Of a stretch of DNA of 23,855 bases, positions 14,454-21,912 are shown in pieces; the stretch's first letter is position 1, and each line of letters begins with the position of its first letter. The position numbers and the translations under genes were made by a program. The notes under the pieces were generated by a model. The model had not been told where the DNA came from. It searched no databases and saw only the letters and a list, made by a program, of their open reading frames with translations. This stretch comes from a virus. The stretch is from IMG/VR virus record IMGVR_UViG_3300017748_000136, positions 1-23,855 of that record, one strand, 5' to 3'.

Positions 14454-14711
14454 TTAAAGGTCAAGTGCTTCGATGAAGTAGCGGCCATCTCTGCGACGGA
14501 CAGAGTTGATAGCATCGTGATGGTCAAGTTCTGGGCAGCATTGACGCATGTTGATGTTAAAGCGAAGGCTTTTCATACCTTCTACGCCACGGGCATCCAG
14601 GCTAGCGATCCAGTGTGGATTGACGACTTCATACCACGTTACGCCTACGTCGTGTCCACTAGTTGAGTTGTTGTTAGTTACTGTGTGTGAAATCTTTTGG
14701 ATGTTATTCAT
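14454..14711 (-). CDS. Hypothetical protein (85 aa)
   Basis: A soluble protein (MNNIQKISHTVTNNNSTSGH at the N-terminus) with two adjacent Cys and an Arg-rich segment (VRRRDGRYF). AGGAG lies 6 nt before the ATG. It is the first gene leftward of the GTGCAC array, so its promoter probably lies inside that array. No family is recognised. Confidence 0.65.
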   Translation of the reverse strand: MNNIQKISHTVTNNNSTSGHDVGVTWYEVVNPHWIASLDARGVEGMKSLRFNINMRQCCPELDHHDAINSVRRRDGRYFIEALDL

Positions 14712-14727
14712 GGTGATCTCCTAGTTT

Positions 14728-15015
14728 GTGCACCATTGAGTGGGTCTGTGCACCATTTCGTGCACCATTTCGTGCACCATTTAGCAATCGTAAGTTGTTG
14801 ATTGCCATTTGTTAATTGTGTTTGTGCACCTTGTGCACCCTTTTTTTAAGTTAAGTTGTAATTTAGTAGTATTAATAAAATAAAGGTATATATATAAAGC
14901 ATGTACGAAAAATGGTGCACATCGTGCACAAGGTGCACAGATGATTGCAAGTTGTTGATTGTCAACTGTTTATTTTCGTGCACCCAAGCAATTGCAAGGG
15001 TGCACAAGGGTGCAC
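14728..15015. repeat. Array of 12 GTGCAC hexamers; candidate origin or operator cluster
   Basis: GTGCAC starts at 14728, 14748, 14760, 14772, 14824, 14833, 14915, 14924, 14933, 14978, 15000 and 15010. The first four are extended to GTGCACCATT; the copy at 14915 is the reverse form with AATG before it. The copies flank an AT-rich core at 14841-14905. The 13-bp direct repeat AAGTTGTTGATTG occurs at 14792-14804 and 14949-14961, one on each side. The 312-bp gap contains no convincing gene. The layout fits an iteron-type replication origin or a cooperative regulator array. Confidence 0.7.
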
Positions 15016-15023
15016 AGCATTTA

Positions 15024-15335
15024 TTAGTTGTTTTCAGGCCGTCCTTGCTCGGCTTCGCGGTCGTCGCAGTACTCGTTCCAAGCCTCTTGGCGGAACTCGT
15101 TGTCGTCTTCAGGGTAGAAAACTCTGTCGGAACGGTTGTTCCAGACATTATTCATGTGGTTGAGGATGGTATTGTTCTTGAGCAACTGCTCATTGAACTC
15201 GATCTTGCGCTTGATCTTGCGCATCTCGATGGCGGTAAGTGCGAAGTGCGCTATGGCAGCGCCCATGAGGCCAGGTAGGCCAGCGATTAGGAAGTTGATG
15301 AAGTATAGAGAGATGATTACGGTAAGTTTAAACAT
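15024..15335 (-). CDS. Membrane-anchored hypothetical protein (103 aa)
   Basis: The first 37 residues are hydrophobic (MFKLTVIISLYFINFLIAGL, then GLMGAAIAHFALTAI), one or two membrane helices. The rest is charged and probably helical and cytoplasmic. AGGAG lies about 7 nt before the ATG. The leader is nearly the same as that of the next gene rightward (TAATCAGGAGT), suggesting a duplicated 5' region. No family is recognised. Confidence 0.7.
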   Translation of the reverse strand: MFKLTVIISLYFINFLIAGLPGLMGAAIAHFALTAIEMRKIKRKIEFNEQLLKNNTILNHMNNVWNNRSDRVFYPEDDNEFRQEAWNEYCDDREAEQGRPENN

Positions 15336-15368
15336 GATGAACTCCTGATTAGATAATAGACAATAGAC

Positions 15369-15410
15369 AATTGGTAAGTGATAGGTGACGACGGCCTAGT
15401 AATGACCGTC
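15369..15410 (-). promoter_or_regulatory. Degenerate copy of the repeated hairpin/promoter element
   Basis: Leftward: stem GACGG/CCGTC (15390-15410) overlapping the stop of the 66-aa gene, then CCGTCGTC in place of GATATGTC, 9 bp, and TTACCAATT in place of TTATTAATT. The spacing is kept but the boxes are poor. Possibly a decayed or weak copy serving the 103-aa gene. Confidence 0.3.
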
Positions 15411-15596
15411 CATCTGCAACATGATGTCCGCATAGATGAGTGCGTTCATGTCGTGAACCAAGTCACCGATGGTATCCAGTTCGAAGACCACGAGTGCACC
15501 CACAACACCAGTGATGATGGCTGGGTTGTTTGCGATTACTCGGATAGTAGATAGGATGCGTTGCTTAACAGATGCTTTAGTAATAGTAGGTAACAT
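15396..15596 (-). CDS. Small membrane protein, first gene of the leftward block (66 aa)
   Basis: One or two hydrophobic stretches (ITGVVGALVVFEL and around NALIYADIML) follow a basic N-terminus (MLPTITKASVKQRILSTIRV). AGGAG lies about 8 nt before the ATG. It is the leftward gene closest to the divergent intergenic region and has a copy of the repeated promoter element upstream, so it is probably expressed early. No family is recognised. Confidence 0.7.
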   Translation of the reverse strand: MLPTITKASVKQRILSTIRVIANNPAIITGVVGALVVFELDTIGDLVHDMNALIYADIMLQMDGHY

Positions 15597-15624
15597 AAGA
15601 TGTACTCCTGATTAAATAATAAAC

Positions 15625-15670
15625 AATTAATAACATACATATGACATATCACGACGCCGAAGGCGGAGTG
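15625..15670 (-). promoter_or_regulatory. Repeated hairpin/promoter element, copy 5
   Basis: Leftward: a hairpin with CGCC/GGCG around a TTC loop and outer CAC/GTG pairs across a tandem G-A mismatch, then ATATGTC, 9 bp, TTATTAATT. It would drive the first gene of the leftward block, with a start about 22 nt before ATG 15596. Confidence 0.65.
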
Positions 15671-15677
15671 TTTTTTT
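15650..15677 (+). terminator. Rightward terminator using the same hairpin
   Basis: On the + strand the copy-5 hairpin is followed at once by TTTTTTT (15671-15677), the form of a rho-independent terminator. It would stop rightward transcripts arriving antisense from the leftward block before they enter the late operon. Confidence 0.6.
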
Positions 15678-15828
15678 GATACAAGGTTCCAGGGGGTAAA
15701 TCTGCAAGAACAAGGTTCCAAAGCAAAAAAGGGTGCGGGGGTGTGTCTGTGGGTACAGGTAAAACAATGCGTGAGCGATTCAGATTACTTTTTCAAATTT
15801 TTTTTTCTGCAAATTTTTTTACAGCGTG
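15678..15828. promoter_or_regulatory. Divergent intergenic region with paired 11-bp repeat
   Basis: No gene is seen here. ACAAGGTTCCA occurs twice, at 15681-15691 and 15710-15720 (29 bp apart, nearly three helical turns), a likely operator pair between the two opposed transcription units. The right part is rich in A/T runs, including two CAAATTTTTTT tracts, which may bend DNA or act as UP-type elements for the rightward promoter. Confidence 0.5.
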
Positions 15829-15834
15829 TATACT
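15807..15834 (+). promoter_or_regulatory. Promoter of the rightward late operon
   Basis: TATACT (15829-15834) is a good -10 box. A weak -35 (CTGCAA, 15807-15812) lies 16 bp upstream behind T-rich DNA. The predicted start falls on or next to the ATG at 15842, and no Shine-Dalgarno site exists, so the first mRNA may be leaderless. The sequence ACAGCGTG between the boxes recalls the CAGCGTGC octamer of the leftward gaps. Confidence 0.6.
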
Positions 15835-15841
15835 CTAGCGC

Positions 15842-16315
15842 ATGTCAGATAAAAGGACGTGCGCAAAGTGTGGCGTTGAAAAAACGTTGGACGCGTTCAG
15901 AGCGAATGAAGGCAAGCGCACAATAAAAACATGTCAAGACTGTCTGGAACTGCGAAAGCGCAGGCGCCACAGTAGCTCTCCCGCCGCATATTTAGCCAAT
16001 CTAATAAACCAGTCCAAATACCACCGCAACAAACTACAAGAAATAGAATACAAACTAACTAGCGAAGATTTAGAAAAGATTTGGGAAGAGCAAGAAGGCA
16101 GGTGCGCTTTGTCAGGTGTCTACTTAACACACCACAGAGACGGCGATGGTGCAAAAGAGTTTAACGCGTCGATAGATCGCATAGATCCCAATGGTTCTTA
16201 CACAAAAAACAACGTACAATTGGTAGCGTACCGTGTAAATTTCTTAAAACATACCCTTTCTGAGGATATGTTGTACTGGTGGGTCAAAAATATCCACGAT
16301 TTCTCTTGTGACTAA
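15842..16315 (+). CDS. HNH endonuclease-like protein with N-terminal zinc ribbon (157 aa)
   Basis: The N-terminus has C7-x2-C10 and C31-x2-C34, a small zinc ribbon, followed by a basic linker. The C-terminal part has the phage HNH-like pattern: GRCALSG, then SIDRIDPNGSYTKNNVQLV and a final NFLKHTLS. In this variant an Asp (IDRID) stands where classical HNH proteins have the first His. HNH proteins next to terminase genes assist DNA packaging in some phages, which fits the location; homing or nicking is the alternative. No ribosome binding site precedes the ATG. Confidence 0.85.
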   Translation: MSDKRTCAKCGVEKTLDAFRANEGKRTIKTCQDCLELRKRRRHSSSPAAYLANLINQSKYHRNKLQEIEYKLTSEDLEKIWEEQEGRCALSGVYLTHHRDGDGAKEFNASIDRIDPNGSYTKNNVQLVAYRVNFLKHTLSEDMLYWWVKNIHDFSCD

Positions 16316-16345
16316 CACATAACTAGGCTAACATCCAATACTATT

Positions 16346-16633
16346 ATGGAATTAGAATACGATATTAACTACTTCTTAGCTATAGAAGGTCTAGATGACG
16401 CAGTTATAGGCACTGCATCTAGCACATCAAGCGGCCAAGAGGTATTAGCGTACGATTTTGATCTAGCTGTAGAGATTCTACAAGCTCAAGACTGGTCTAA
16501 AGACGAAGTTGAGGCTTGGTTAGAGAACTCTATCCCTGATGCTGGCACTAATCAGCCAGTTTTTGTCTACAGAGATGCTAATGTTAGAGAGCAACTTAGA
16601 GAAAACAAGCGAGACAAGCGACTTCTCAACTGA
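16346..16633 (+). CDS. Hypothetical acidic protein (95 aa)
   Basis: An acidic, soluble protein (MELEYDINYFLAIEGLDDAV at the N-terminus) ending in a basic tail (RENKRDKRLL). The ribosome binding site is weak. Its last 53 nt overlap the small-terminase gene in another frame. No family is recognised; its place just before the terminase suggests a packaging accessory role, by position only. Confidence 0.6.
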   Translation: MELEYDINYFLAIEGLDDAVIGTASSTSSGQEVLAYDFDLAVEILQAQDWSKDEVEAWLENSIPDAGTNQPVFVYRDANVREQLRENKRDKRLLN

Positions 16634-17114
16634 AGCCGAGCTGTCCCACACAGAATTTCAGTCATTTATGCCCTACATGGGCCTAAATATTAACGACCTT
16701 ACTGTCCAACAAGAAAAACTAGTGCAATTAGTGGCCAGCGGCATGTCTGTTGCCGCCGCAGGGCGAGCAGCCGGTTATGCAACGCCCAATGCAGCGCGTG
16801 AAGCTGCACGGCGACCCGCTGCAGCGAAGGCTTTAGAGTTCTTACGCGAAGAAATGCGCGAAACCGTAAATTTTAAGCGCGAAAACGCGCACATGATGTA
16901 CATGGAAGCGTACACATCTTCGGCAAACGCCACAGAAATGAAGAACACTGTAGATTCGCTAGTAAAATTGCATGGTTTAGCTACACCTGACAACTCCACA
17001 CAGATAAATATCAACGTTCAAGGCACAAAACAACTAGAACGCATGTCAGACGCCGAGTTACTAAAGCTAGCTGGACAAAATACAAACTATTTAGAACCAT
17101 CTTCGGAGGGCTAA
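16581..17114 (+). CDS. terS: Probable terminase small subunit (177 aa)
   Basis: DNA-recognition part of the packaging motor. Residues about 36-82 form an HTH typical of phage small terminases: LTVQQEKLVQLVASGMSVAA, then AGRAAGYATPNAAREAARRP. A helical region follows (LEFLREEMRETV…MEAYTSSANATEMKNTVDSLVKLHG). ATG 16581 is chosen for the GAGAT just upstream; ATG 16575 and an internal MPYMG start are alternatives. The position before TerL agrees, although four small genes lie between. The assignment rests on the pattern and context. Confidence 0.75.
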   Translation: MLESNLEKTSETSDFSTEAELSHTEFQSFMPYMGLNINDLTVQQEKLVQLVASGMSVAAAGRAAGYATPNAAREAARRPAAAKALEFLREEMRETVNFKRENAHMMYMEAYTSSANATEMKNTVDSLVKLHGLATPDNSTQININVQGTKQLERMSDAELLKLAGQNTNYLEPSSEG

Positions 17115-17218
17115 TGGCCACTACTAAGTTGTATAACGCCAAGAACCCTAAAACTGTCCAAGTCGGACGTAAAAAGCGCAAGAAAAAGAAAGATTGCGGC
17201 TGTAAACACAAGAGGTAA
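17114..17218 (+). CDS. Tiny Lys/Arg-rich protein (34 aa)
   Basis: ATG overlaps the TerS stop (TAATG), with GGAGGG just before it. The peptide is extremely basic (VGRKKRKKKKDCGCKHKR at its C-terminus) with a CGC motif, so it probably binds nucleic acid. Similar tiny basic genes recur in this structural block. Confidence 0.6.
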   Translation: MATTKLYNAKNPKTVQVGRKKRKKKKDCGCKHKR

Positions 17219-17223
17219 TTGCT

Positions 17224-17340
17224 ATGCCAGGAACTAACAAGAAAAACCTTAAGAAGCCTACTAAACTAACTGCGAAGCAAAAAAAATTGCCTGCGTTTTT
17301 GCAGAAAAAAATCGCCCAGAAAAACAGAGGTAAAAAATAA
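17224..17340 (+). CDS. Tiny Lys-rich protein (38 aa)
   Basis: ATG 17224 has AGAGG 8 nt upstream. The product is very basic with scattered Pro (MPGTNKKNLKKPTKLTAKQK at the N-terminus). Its stop overlaps the next ATG (TAATG). Probably a nucleic-acid-binding or virion-internal peptide, inferred from charge and location. Confidence 0.6.
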   Translation: MPGTNKKNLKKPTKLTAKQKKLPAFLQKKIAQKNRGKK

Positions 17341-17882
17341 TGGTCGCACCATTAATAGGTGGCATAGCCCAAGGAGCAAGAGCAGTATCTGCTTACGGTA
17401 AAACACCAGCCGGTCAAAAAACTCTTAGCAGTTTAAGAAGAGTAGTATCTAGCTCTGTAAAAGCTGATCGGATGGGGGAACAAGGTAGGCAGGAGAAACT
17501 AGACATGGGTAAAGATCTGGCTGCAAAAACAGTATATGCAGCGACAGGCTTTGATGACCGTGATGCAGCTAAACTCGAAAGCATGATCGGGCAGGAATAT
17601 AAAAGAGATCCTGTAGGTGAAGCCCTTTCAAATATGGGTTTAGTAGATAAACAGATCAAAGACCCGTTTGCTGAAGAGTACCTTAAGATATTATCCGAAG
17701 GTAACGACATGCAAGCCAAAGGGGTACTGATGCAGAGCGAAAACACGTTCTTTAGTACGCAAGATGCTATAGACGACCCACTCGAGTACATACTTAGTTT
17801 AGAGATACCAGACAGTCCGCAGGCTACACAAAAGGTTGCCCCGGAGAAAGGTATGTCTGTAGGCATAAGTAAACTTAGATAA
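17340..17882 (+). CDS. Hypothetical structural-block protein (180 aa)
   Basis: A mostly helical, mixed-charge protein with a Gly/Ala-rich N-terminus (MVAPLIGGIAQGARAVSAYG). No family is recognised. The stop-start overlap with the gene before it, and its position between the terminase subunits, suggest a virion or packaging-related role. An N-terminal amphipathic segment of this kind is seen in some ejected internal proteins, but that is a weak analogy. Confidence 0.7.
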   Translation: MVAPLIGGIAQGARAVSAYGKTPAGQKTLSSLRRVVSSSVKADRMGEQGRQEKLDMGKDLAAKTVYAATGFDDRDAAKLESMIGQEYKRDPVGEALSNMGLVDKQIKDPFAEEYLKILSEGNDMQAKGVLMQSENTFFSTQDAIDDPLEYILSLEIPDSPQATQKVAPEKGMSVGISKLR

Positions 17883-17906
17883 TTTAGATAATAGGAGAAC
17901 ATAGTA

Positions 17907-18143
17907 ATGGCAGATCCACGTTATATAGTAGTAAAAGAAGTAGTAAAAGGCGTAAGCAGATTGGTTACTAAGGCAGTTAAGCCGAAACCTAAGCCGAAAC
18001 CTAAGCCGAAACCTAAGCCTAAGCCTAAACCAAAAGAAGAATCTTTAGATAATGTGGGAAGAATACGTGCGGCACGCGATCAAAATTTAAAAATACAAGA
18101 AATGCAGAAAAAGCTAAACGCACAAAAAAAGAATGGAAGTTAA
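17907..18143 (+). CDS. Lys-Pro repeat protein (78 aa)
   Basis: A central (KP)n run at about residues 25-43 is flanked by a short N-terminal domain and a charged C-terminal helix. At DNA level the run is built from three exact copies of AAGCCGAAACCT (17979-18014) and shorter AAGCCT units, so it probably grew by slippage. Such KP tracts form stiff extended spacers, as in TonB. AGGAG lies about 10 nt upstream. It overlaps the start of terL by 11 nt. The function is unknown. Confidence 0.7.
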   Translation: MADPRYIVVKEVVKGVSRLVTKAVKPKPKPKPKPKPKPKPKPKEESLDNVGRIRAARDQNLKIQEMQKKLNAQKKNGS

Positions 18144-19782
18144 TAAACTAGAGTGCGTAAGGTGTAAGAACCTGCACCCTGAAACTTTATACGCCGGCAA
18201 TGACCGGCTTTGTGTTTACTGTAAGGCCGATGATGCAGAAAGAATCCCCGCCCCCAATGAAACGGGCGAAAAAAACAACGAACAACCAATTGAAGCATCA
18301 GTTGAGGAAAAAGCAAAGGCTGAACTCGCGCTCAGATTTCTCACGAGAAAACGTCTTTTGCCATTTGTCGAGCGATTCAATCCAGACTACCAAGCAGGAT
18401 GGGTCCACAAAGACATTTGCCAGCGTTTGGAAAAATTTTCAAAGGATGTGGCGGAGAAAAAGTCACCACGGTTAATGCTCTTTATGCCGCCCCGACACGG
18501 TAAGAGTACTTTAGCTAGTGTTGCATTCCCCGCATGGCACTTAGGACGTAACCCGAGCCACGAGTGTATCAGCTGTTCATACTCAGGCTCGTTAGCTATG
18601 ACGTTCAGCCGTAAGGTTCGTCAGCTATTACGAGAAGAATCGTACAAGTCTGCGTTTGATACGCGACTTGATCCAGATAGCCAGTCTGCCGAAGCGTGGT
18701 TAACAACCATGGGTGGCGGATATGTAGCTGCAGGTGTAGGCGGCGGTATCACAGGTAAGGGTGCACACATACTCCTTATCGATGACCCCGTAAAAAATAG
18801 GGACGATGCCGAATCTCAGAACGGCCGAGAGGCTAACTGGGACTGGTATACGTCAACCGCATACACACGTCTTGCCCCTGGCGGCGGCGTGTTGGTAATC
18901 ATGACGCGATGGCACGATGATGACTTAGCAGGACGATTACTAAAGGCTGATGCCGAAGGAGGTGATCAGTGGGAGTTGGTCCGTTATCCAGCAATAGCGG
19001 AAGAGGACGAAGATTATAGGTCCACGGGCCATGCTCTCCACCCAGAACGCTACGATACAGAAGCGTTAGACAGAATACGAAAAGCCGTTGGCCCTAGAGA
19101 TTGGTCAGCGTTGTACCAACAAAACCCAGTTGCCGATGATGGTGATTACTTTACAAGGGACATGATCCAGTACTACGACTGGGAAGATGTAGATATGGAC
19201 CATATGCGTTACTATTGCGCATGGGATTTGGCGATAGGCCAAAGAGACCGTAATGACTACACAGTAGGTATGGTTGTAGGCGTAGACCAGTGGGACAACT
19301 TGTACGTGGTAGATGTCATACGCGGTAGGTTCGATGGCTTTGAGATAGTAGAAACCATACTAGATGTATATGAACAGTGGAAGCCATCTATAATAGGAAT
19401 AGAAAAAGGCCACATAGAGATGGCACTTGGCCCATTCCTAGAGAAGCGAGTAAGAGAACGTGGGTTAACGCAGGCGTACTTTAAAGATCTAAAGACAGGT
19501 CGCCGAGATAAAGAAGCCCGAGCAAGAGCTATACAAGGTAGGATGCAACAAGGCATGGTTTATTTGCCGAAAGACGAAGTATTTACTGGGCCACTGGTGG
19601 CGGAGCTATTACGGTTCCCCAACGGCGTACACGATGACCAAGTAGATGCTTTATCTTGGATCGGCCTTATGATGGCTGAGTTTAGTTCTTATGTAGATAC
19701 AGTAGATCACGTACCATCTTGGAGAGATCGTCTAGACTATTTAACTAAATCTGACCGCAGCAAGTCTGCCATGAGCGCATAA
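18133..19782 (+). CDS. terL: Terminase large subunit (549 aa)
   Basis: ATP-driven packaging motor and headful/site nuclease. ATPase: Walker A PPRHGKST at 119-126 (K124), Walker B ILLIDDP with D217/D218, and coupling motif TRW (258-260). RNase H-like nuclease: D365 in AWDLAIG, E424 in IGIEKGH, and D501/D502 and D505 in HDDQVDAL. A zinc ribbon (C8, C11, C27, C30) precedes the usual domains, an uncommon addition. The start overlaps the KP-repeat gene by 11 nt; no strong ribosome binding site is seen. The portal gene starts 1 bp after the stop. Confidence 0.96.
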   Translation: MEVNKLECVRCKNLHPETLYAGNDRLCVYCKADDAERIPAPNETGEKNNEQPIEASVEEKAKAELALRFLTRKRLLPFVERFNPDYQAGWVHKDICQRLEKFSKDVAEKKSPRLMLFMPPRHGKSTLASVAFPAWHLGRNPSHECISCSYSGSLAMTFSRKVRQLLREESYKSAFDTRLDPDSQSAEAWLTTMGGGYVAAGVGGGITGKGAHILLIDDPVKNRDDAESQNGREANWDWYTSTAYTRLAPGGGVLVIMTRWHDDDLAGRLLKADAEGGDQWELVRYPAIAEEDEDYRSTGHALHPERYDTEALDRIRKAVGPRDWSALYQQNPVADDGDYFTRDMIQYYDWEDVDMDHMRYYCAWDLAIGQRDRNDYTVGMVVGVDQWDNLYVVDVIRGRFDGFEIVETILDVYEQWKPSIIGIEKGHIEMALGPFLEKRVRERGLTQAYFKDLKTGRRDKEARARAIQGRMQQGMVYLPKDEVFTGPLVAELLRFPNGVHDDQVDALSWIGLMMAEFSSYVDTVDHVPSWRDRLDYLTKSDRSKSAMSA

Positions 19783-19783
19783 T

Positions 19784-21910
19784 ATGTATAAGGACAAAAA
19801 GAAGAAGCTATCCCCAGGCGAAGAAGAACGTATATCGCGTGAGCAGTGGGACAGGTATACAAGAGCTAGAGATAACGGCCATCTAGAGTTTGTAGACATG
19901 GCAAAAAAATGCGACGCATACTACCAAGGTGAGCAGTGGGACTATGCAGATGTAGCTAACCTTGACGCTGAAGGCCGACCTGCATTAACAATCAATACTA
20001 TCCTACCTACAATCAACACAGTACTAGGCGAGCAGTCTACTAGACGCGCAGACGTACAATTTAAAGCTAGGCGGAACACAGACAACGAAACAGCCACAGT
20101 GCTTACGAAGCTGTTTATGCAGATAAGCGACAATAACAAGTTAGATTGGATAGAGAACCAAGTGTTCAGCGATGGCCTTATTATGGACGGACGCGGCTAT
20201 TTCGATGTACGTGTAGATTTTAGTGACAGCACTGAAGGCGAAGTGCGTATAACAGCTAAAGACCCCCTCGATATACTTATTGACCCCGATGCTAAGGAGT
20301 ATGATCCTAAGTCTTGGACTGAAATATTTGAATCCAGGTGGATGACTTTAGAAGAGCTAGAAGAAGCCTACGGTAAAAAAGCTGCTGACAAGTTAAGGTT
20401 CATAGCCGAGAACGGCAACACCTACGGTAAAGACTCTGTAGAGTACACTGAGACCCGCTATGGCGACACTGACGACAACTTTGATTATGTTGGTACGTCA
20501 ATACCAAGTGAAGACGAGTACCGCATGGTTAAGTCTCTACGCATCATAGAGCGCCAGTACCGTAAGTTAATGCGCAAAGAGTTCTATGTAGACCCTACTT
20601 ACGGCGACCAACGACCAGTTCCAAGCGAGTGGTCAGAAGCTAAAACTAAGAAGTTCGCTAAAACACACGGGCTAAACATCATAAGCAAAATGATGAGATG
20701 CGTACGATGGACCGTCACATGTGATAGGGTTGTTTTACATGATGACTGGTCACCTTACGAAGATTTCACAATCGTCCCATTCTTTGCGTTCTTCCGTCGA
20801 GGTAGACCTTTCGGCATGGTGCGTAACTTATTATCACCGCAAGAACAACTAAACAAAATTGCTTCCCAAGAATTACACATCGTTAACACTACCGCTAACA
20901 GTGGGTGGATGGTTGAGTCAGGATCATTAGTGGGTATGACTGCTGATGATATGGAAGAGCACGGCGCACAGACTGGACTAGTAGTCGAGTACAACCGTGG
21001 TTCTAACCCACCTGTAAAAATTCAACCTAACCAAGTCCCTACTGGGTTAGATCGCATAGCTCTCAAAGCACAAGAGAATATAAAAGCGATAAGCGGCGTT
21101 AATGATTCGATGTTAGGTACTGATGCTGCAGAAGTGTCAGGCATAGCCATTCAGGCGAAGCAGAACCGTGGTGCAGTAATGATACAAGTGCCACTTGATA
21201 ACTTGCGTAAGACGCGTCAGTATCTAGCCGAAAAAGTGTTAAATATAGTACAAAGGTTCTACACTGAAGAACGTGTCATTATGATTACGGACGAAGATGA
21301 TCCTATGAAGCCTAGGGAGGAGATGACAGTTAACGAAACTACTCCACAAGGCGACGTTATTAATGATCTTACAATAGGCGAGTACGACGTAGTAGTGTCT
21401 ACCGCCCCTGCTCGTGATTCGTTCGACGAGATGCAGTTTGCAGAGGCACTTAACTTACGTCAAGTAGGTATAGCCATACCTGATGATGCTGTTATAGAAT
21501 ATAGCCACTTAGCACGTAAGGCTGAACTAGCCACTCGTATACGAGAACTCACCGGCCAAGAACCACCTACCCCAGAGCAACAAGAAGCTATGGCACAACA
21601 ACAAGAGATTCAAATGCAACAAGTACAACTCGAGCTTGCTAAGATGCAAGCAGAGGTACAGAAATTGCAAGGCGAAGCTCAACTCAATATGGCTAAAGCA
21701 CAGGAGACTGTTGAAATCGATCCCCAACTTAAAATGGCTGAGCTACAAGCTAAGCTACAAATGAAGCAAGAAGAACTACAACTACGTAGAGACCTTTCTT
21801 CTGCTACTAACCAATTAAGAGCTTCTCAATCTGAGCAGCAGGCAGCAGCAAGTATTGCAACCACAGTTTTGAAAACCACAAAACCCGCAGATAGACCACC
21901 AGGAGAGTAA
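19784..21910 (+). CDS. Portal protein, P22-like (708 aa)
   Basis: Dodecameric DNA channel at the capsid vertex. The length is close to that of P22 gp1. The N-terminal region (CDAYYQGEQW…RPALTINTILPTINTVLGEQ) and the KDPLDILIDPDAKEYD segment are typical of the P22-like portal family. Residues from about 600 on are Gln/Glu-rich coiled coil (QQEIQMQQVQLELAKMQAEV), a barrel-like extension seen in this family. It lies directly between terL and scaffold, as expected. This supports a podovirus-like particle, although portal type alone does not prove the tail type. Confidence 0.92.
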   Translation: MYKDKKKKLSPGEEERISREQWDRYTRARDNGHLEFVDMAKKCDAYYQGEQWDYADVANLDAEGRPALTINTILPTINTVLGEQSTRRADVQFKARRNTDNETATVLTKLFMQISDNNKLDWIENQVFSDGLIMDGRGYFDVRVDFSDSTEGEVRITAKDPLDILIDPDAKEYDPKSWTEIFESRWMTLEELEEAYGKKAADKLRFIAENGNTYGKDSVEYTETRYGDTDDNFDYVGTSIPSEDEYRMVKSLRIIERQYRKLMRKEFYVDPTYGDQRPVPSEWSEAKTKKFAKTHGLNIISKMMRCVRWTVTCDRVVLHDDWSPYEDFTIVPFFAFFRRGRPFGMVRNLLSPQEQLNKIASQELHIVNTTANSGWMVESGSLVGMTADDMEEHGAQTGLVVEYNRGSNPPVKIQPNQVPTGLDRIALKAQENIKAISGVNDSMLGTDAAEVSGIAIQAKQNRGAVMIQVPLDNLRKTRQYLAEKVLNIVQRFYTEERVIMITDEDDPMKPREEMTVNETTPQGDVINDLTIGEYDVVVSTAPARDSFDEMQFAEALNLRQVGIAIPDDAVIEYSHLARKAELATRIRELTGQEPPTPEQQEAMAQQQEIQMQQVQLELAKMQAEVQKLQGEAQLNMAKAQETVEIDPQLKMAELQAKLQMKQEELQLRRDLSSATNQLRASQSEQQAAASIATTVLKTTKPADRPPGE

Positions 21911-21912
21911 CT

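Noticed and set aside
14899-15278. Rightward frames of 70-125 codons across the GTGCAC array and the 103-aa gene
   Set aside because: They run antisense to a good membrane-protein gene with a strong ribosome binding site, and their start lies in repetitive DNA.
17979-18032. Tandem 12-bp repeats as a CRISPR-like or iteron array
   Set aside because: They are in frame and encode the Lys-Pro tract; there are no spacers.
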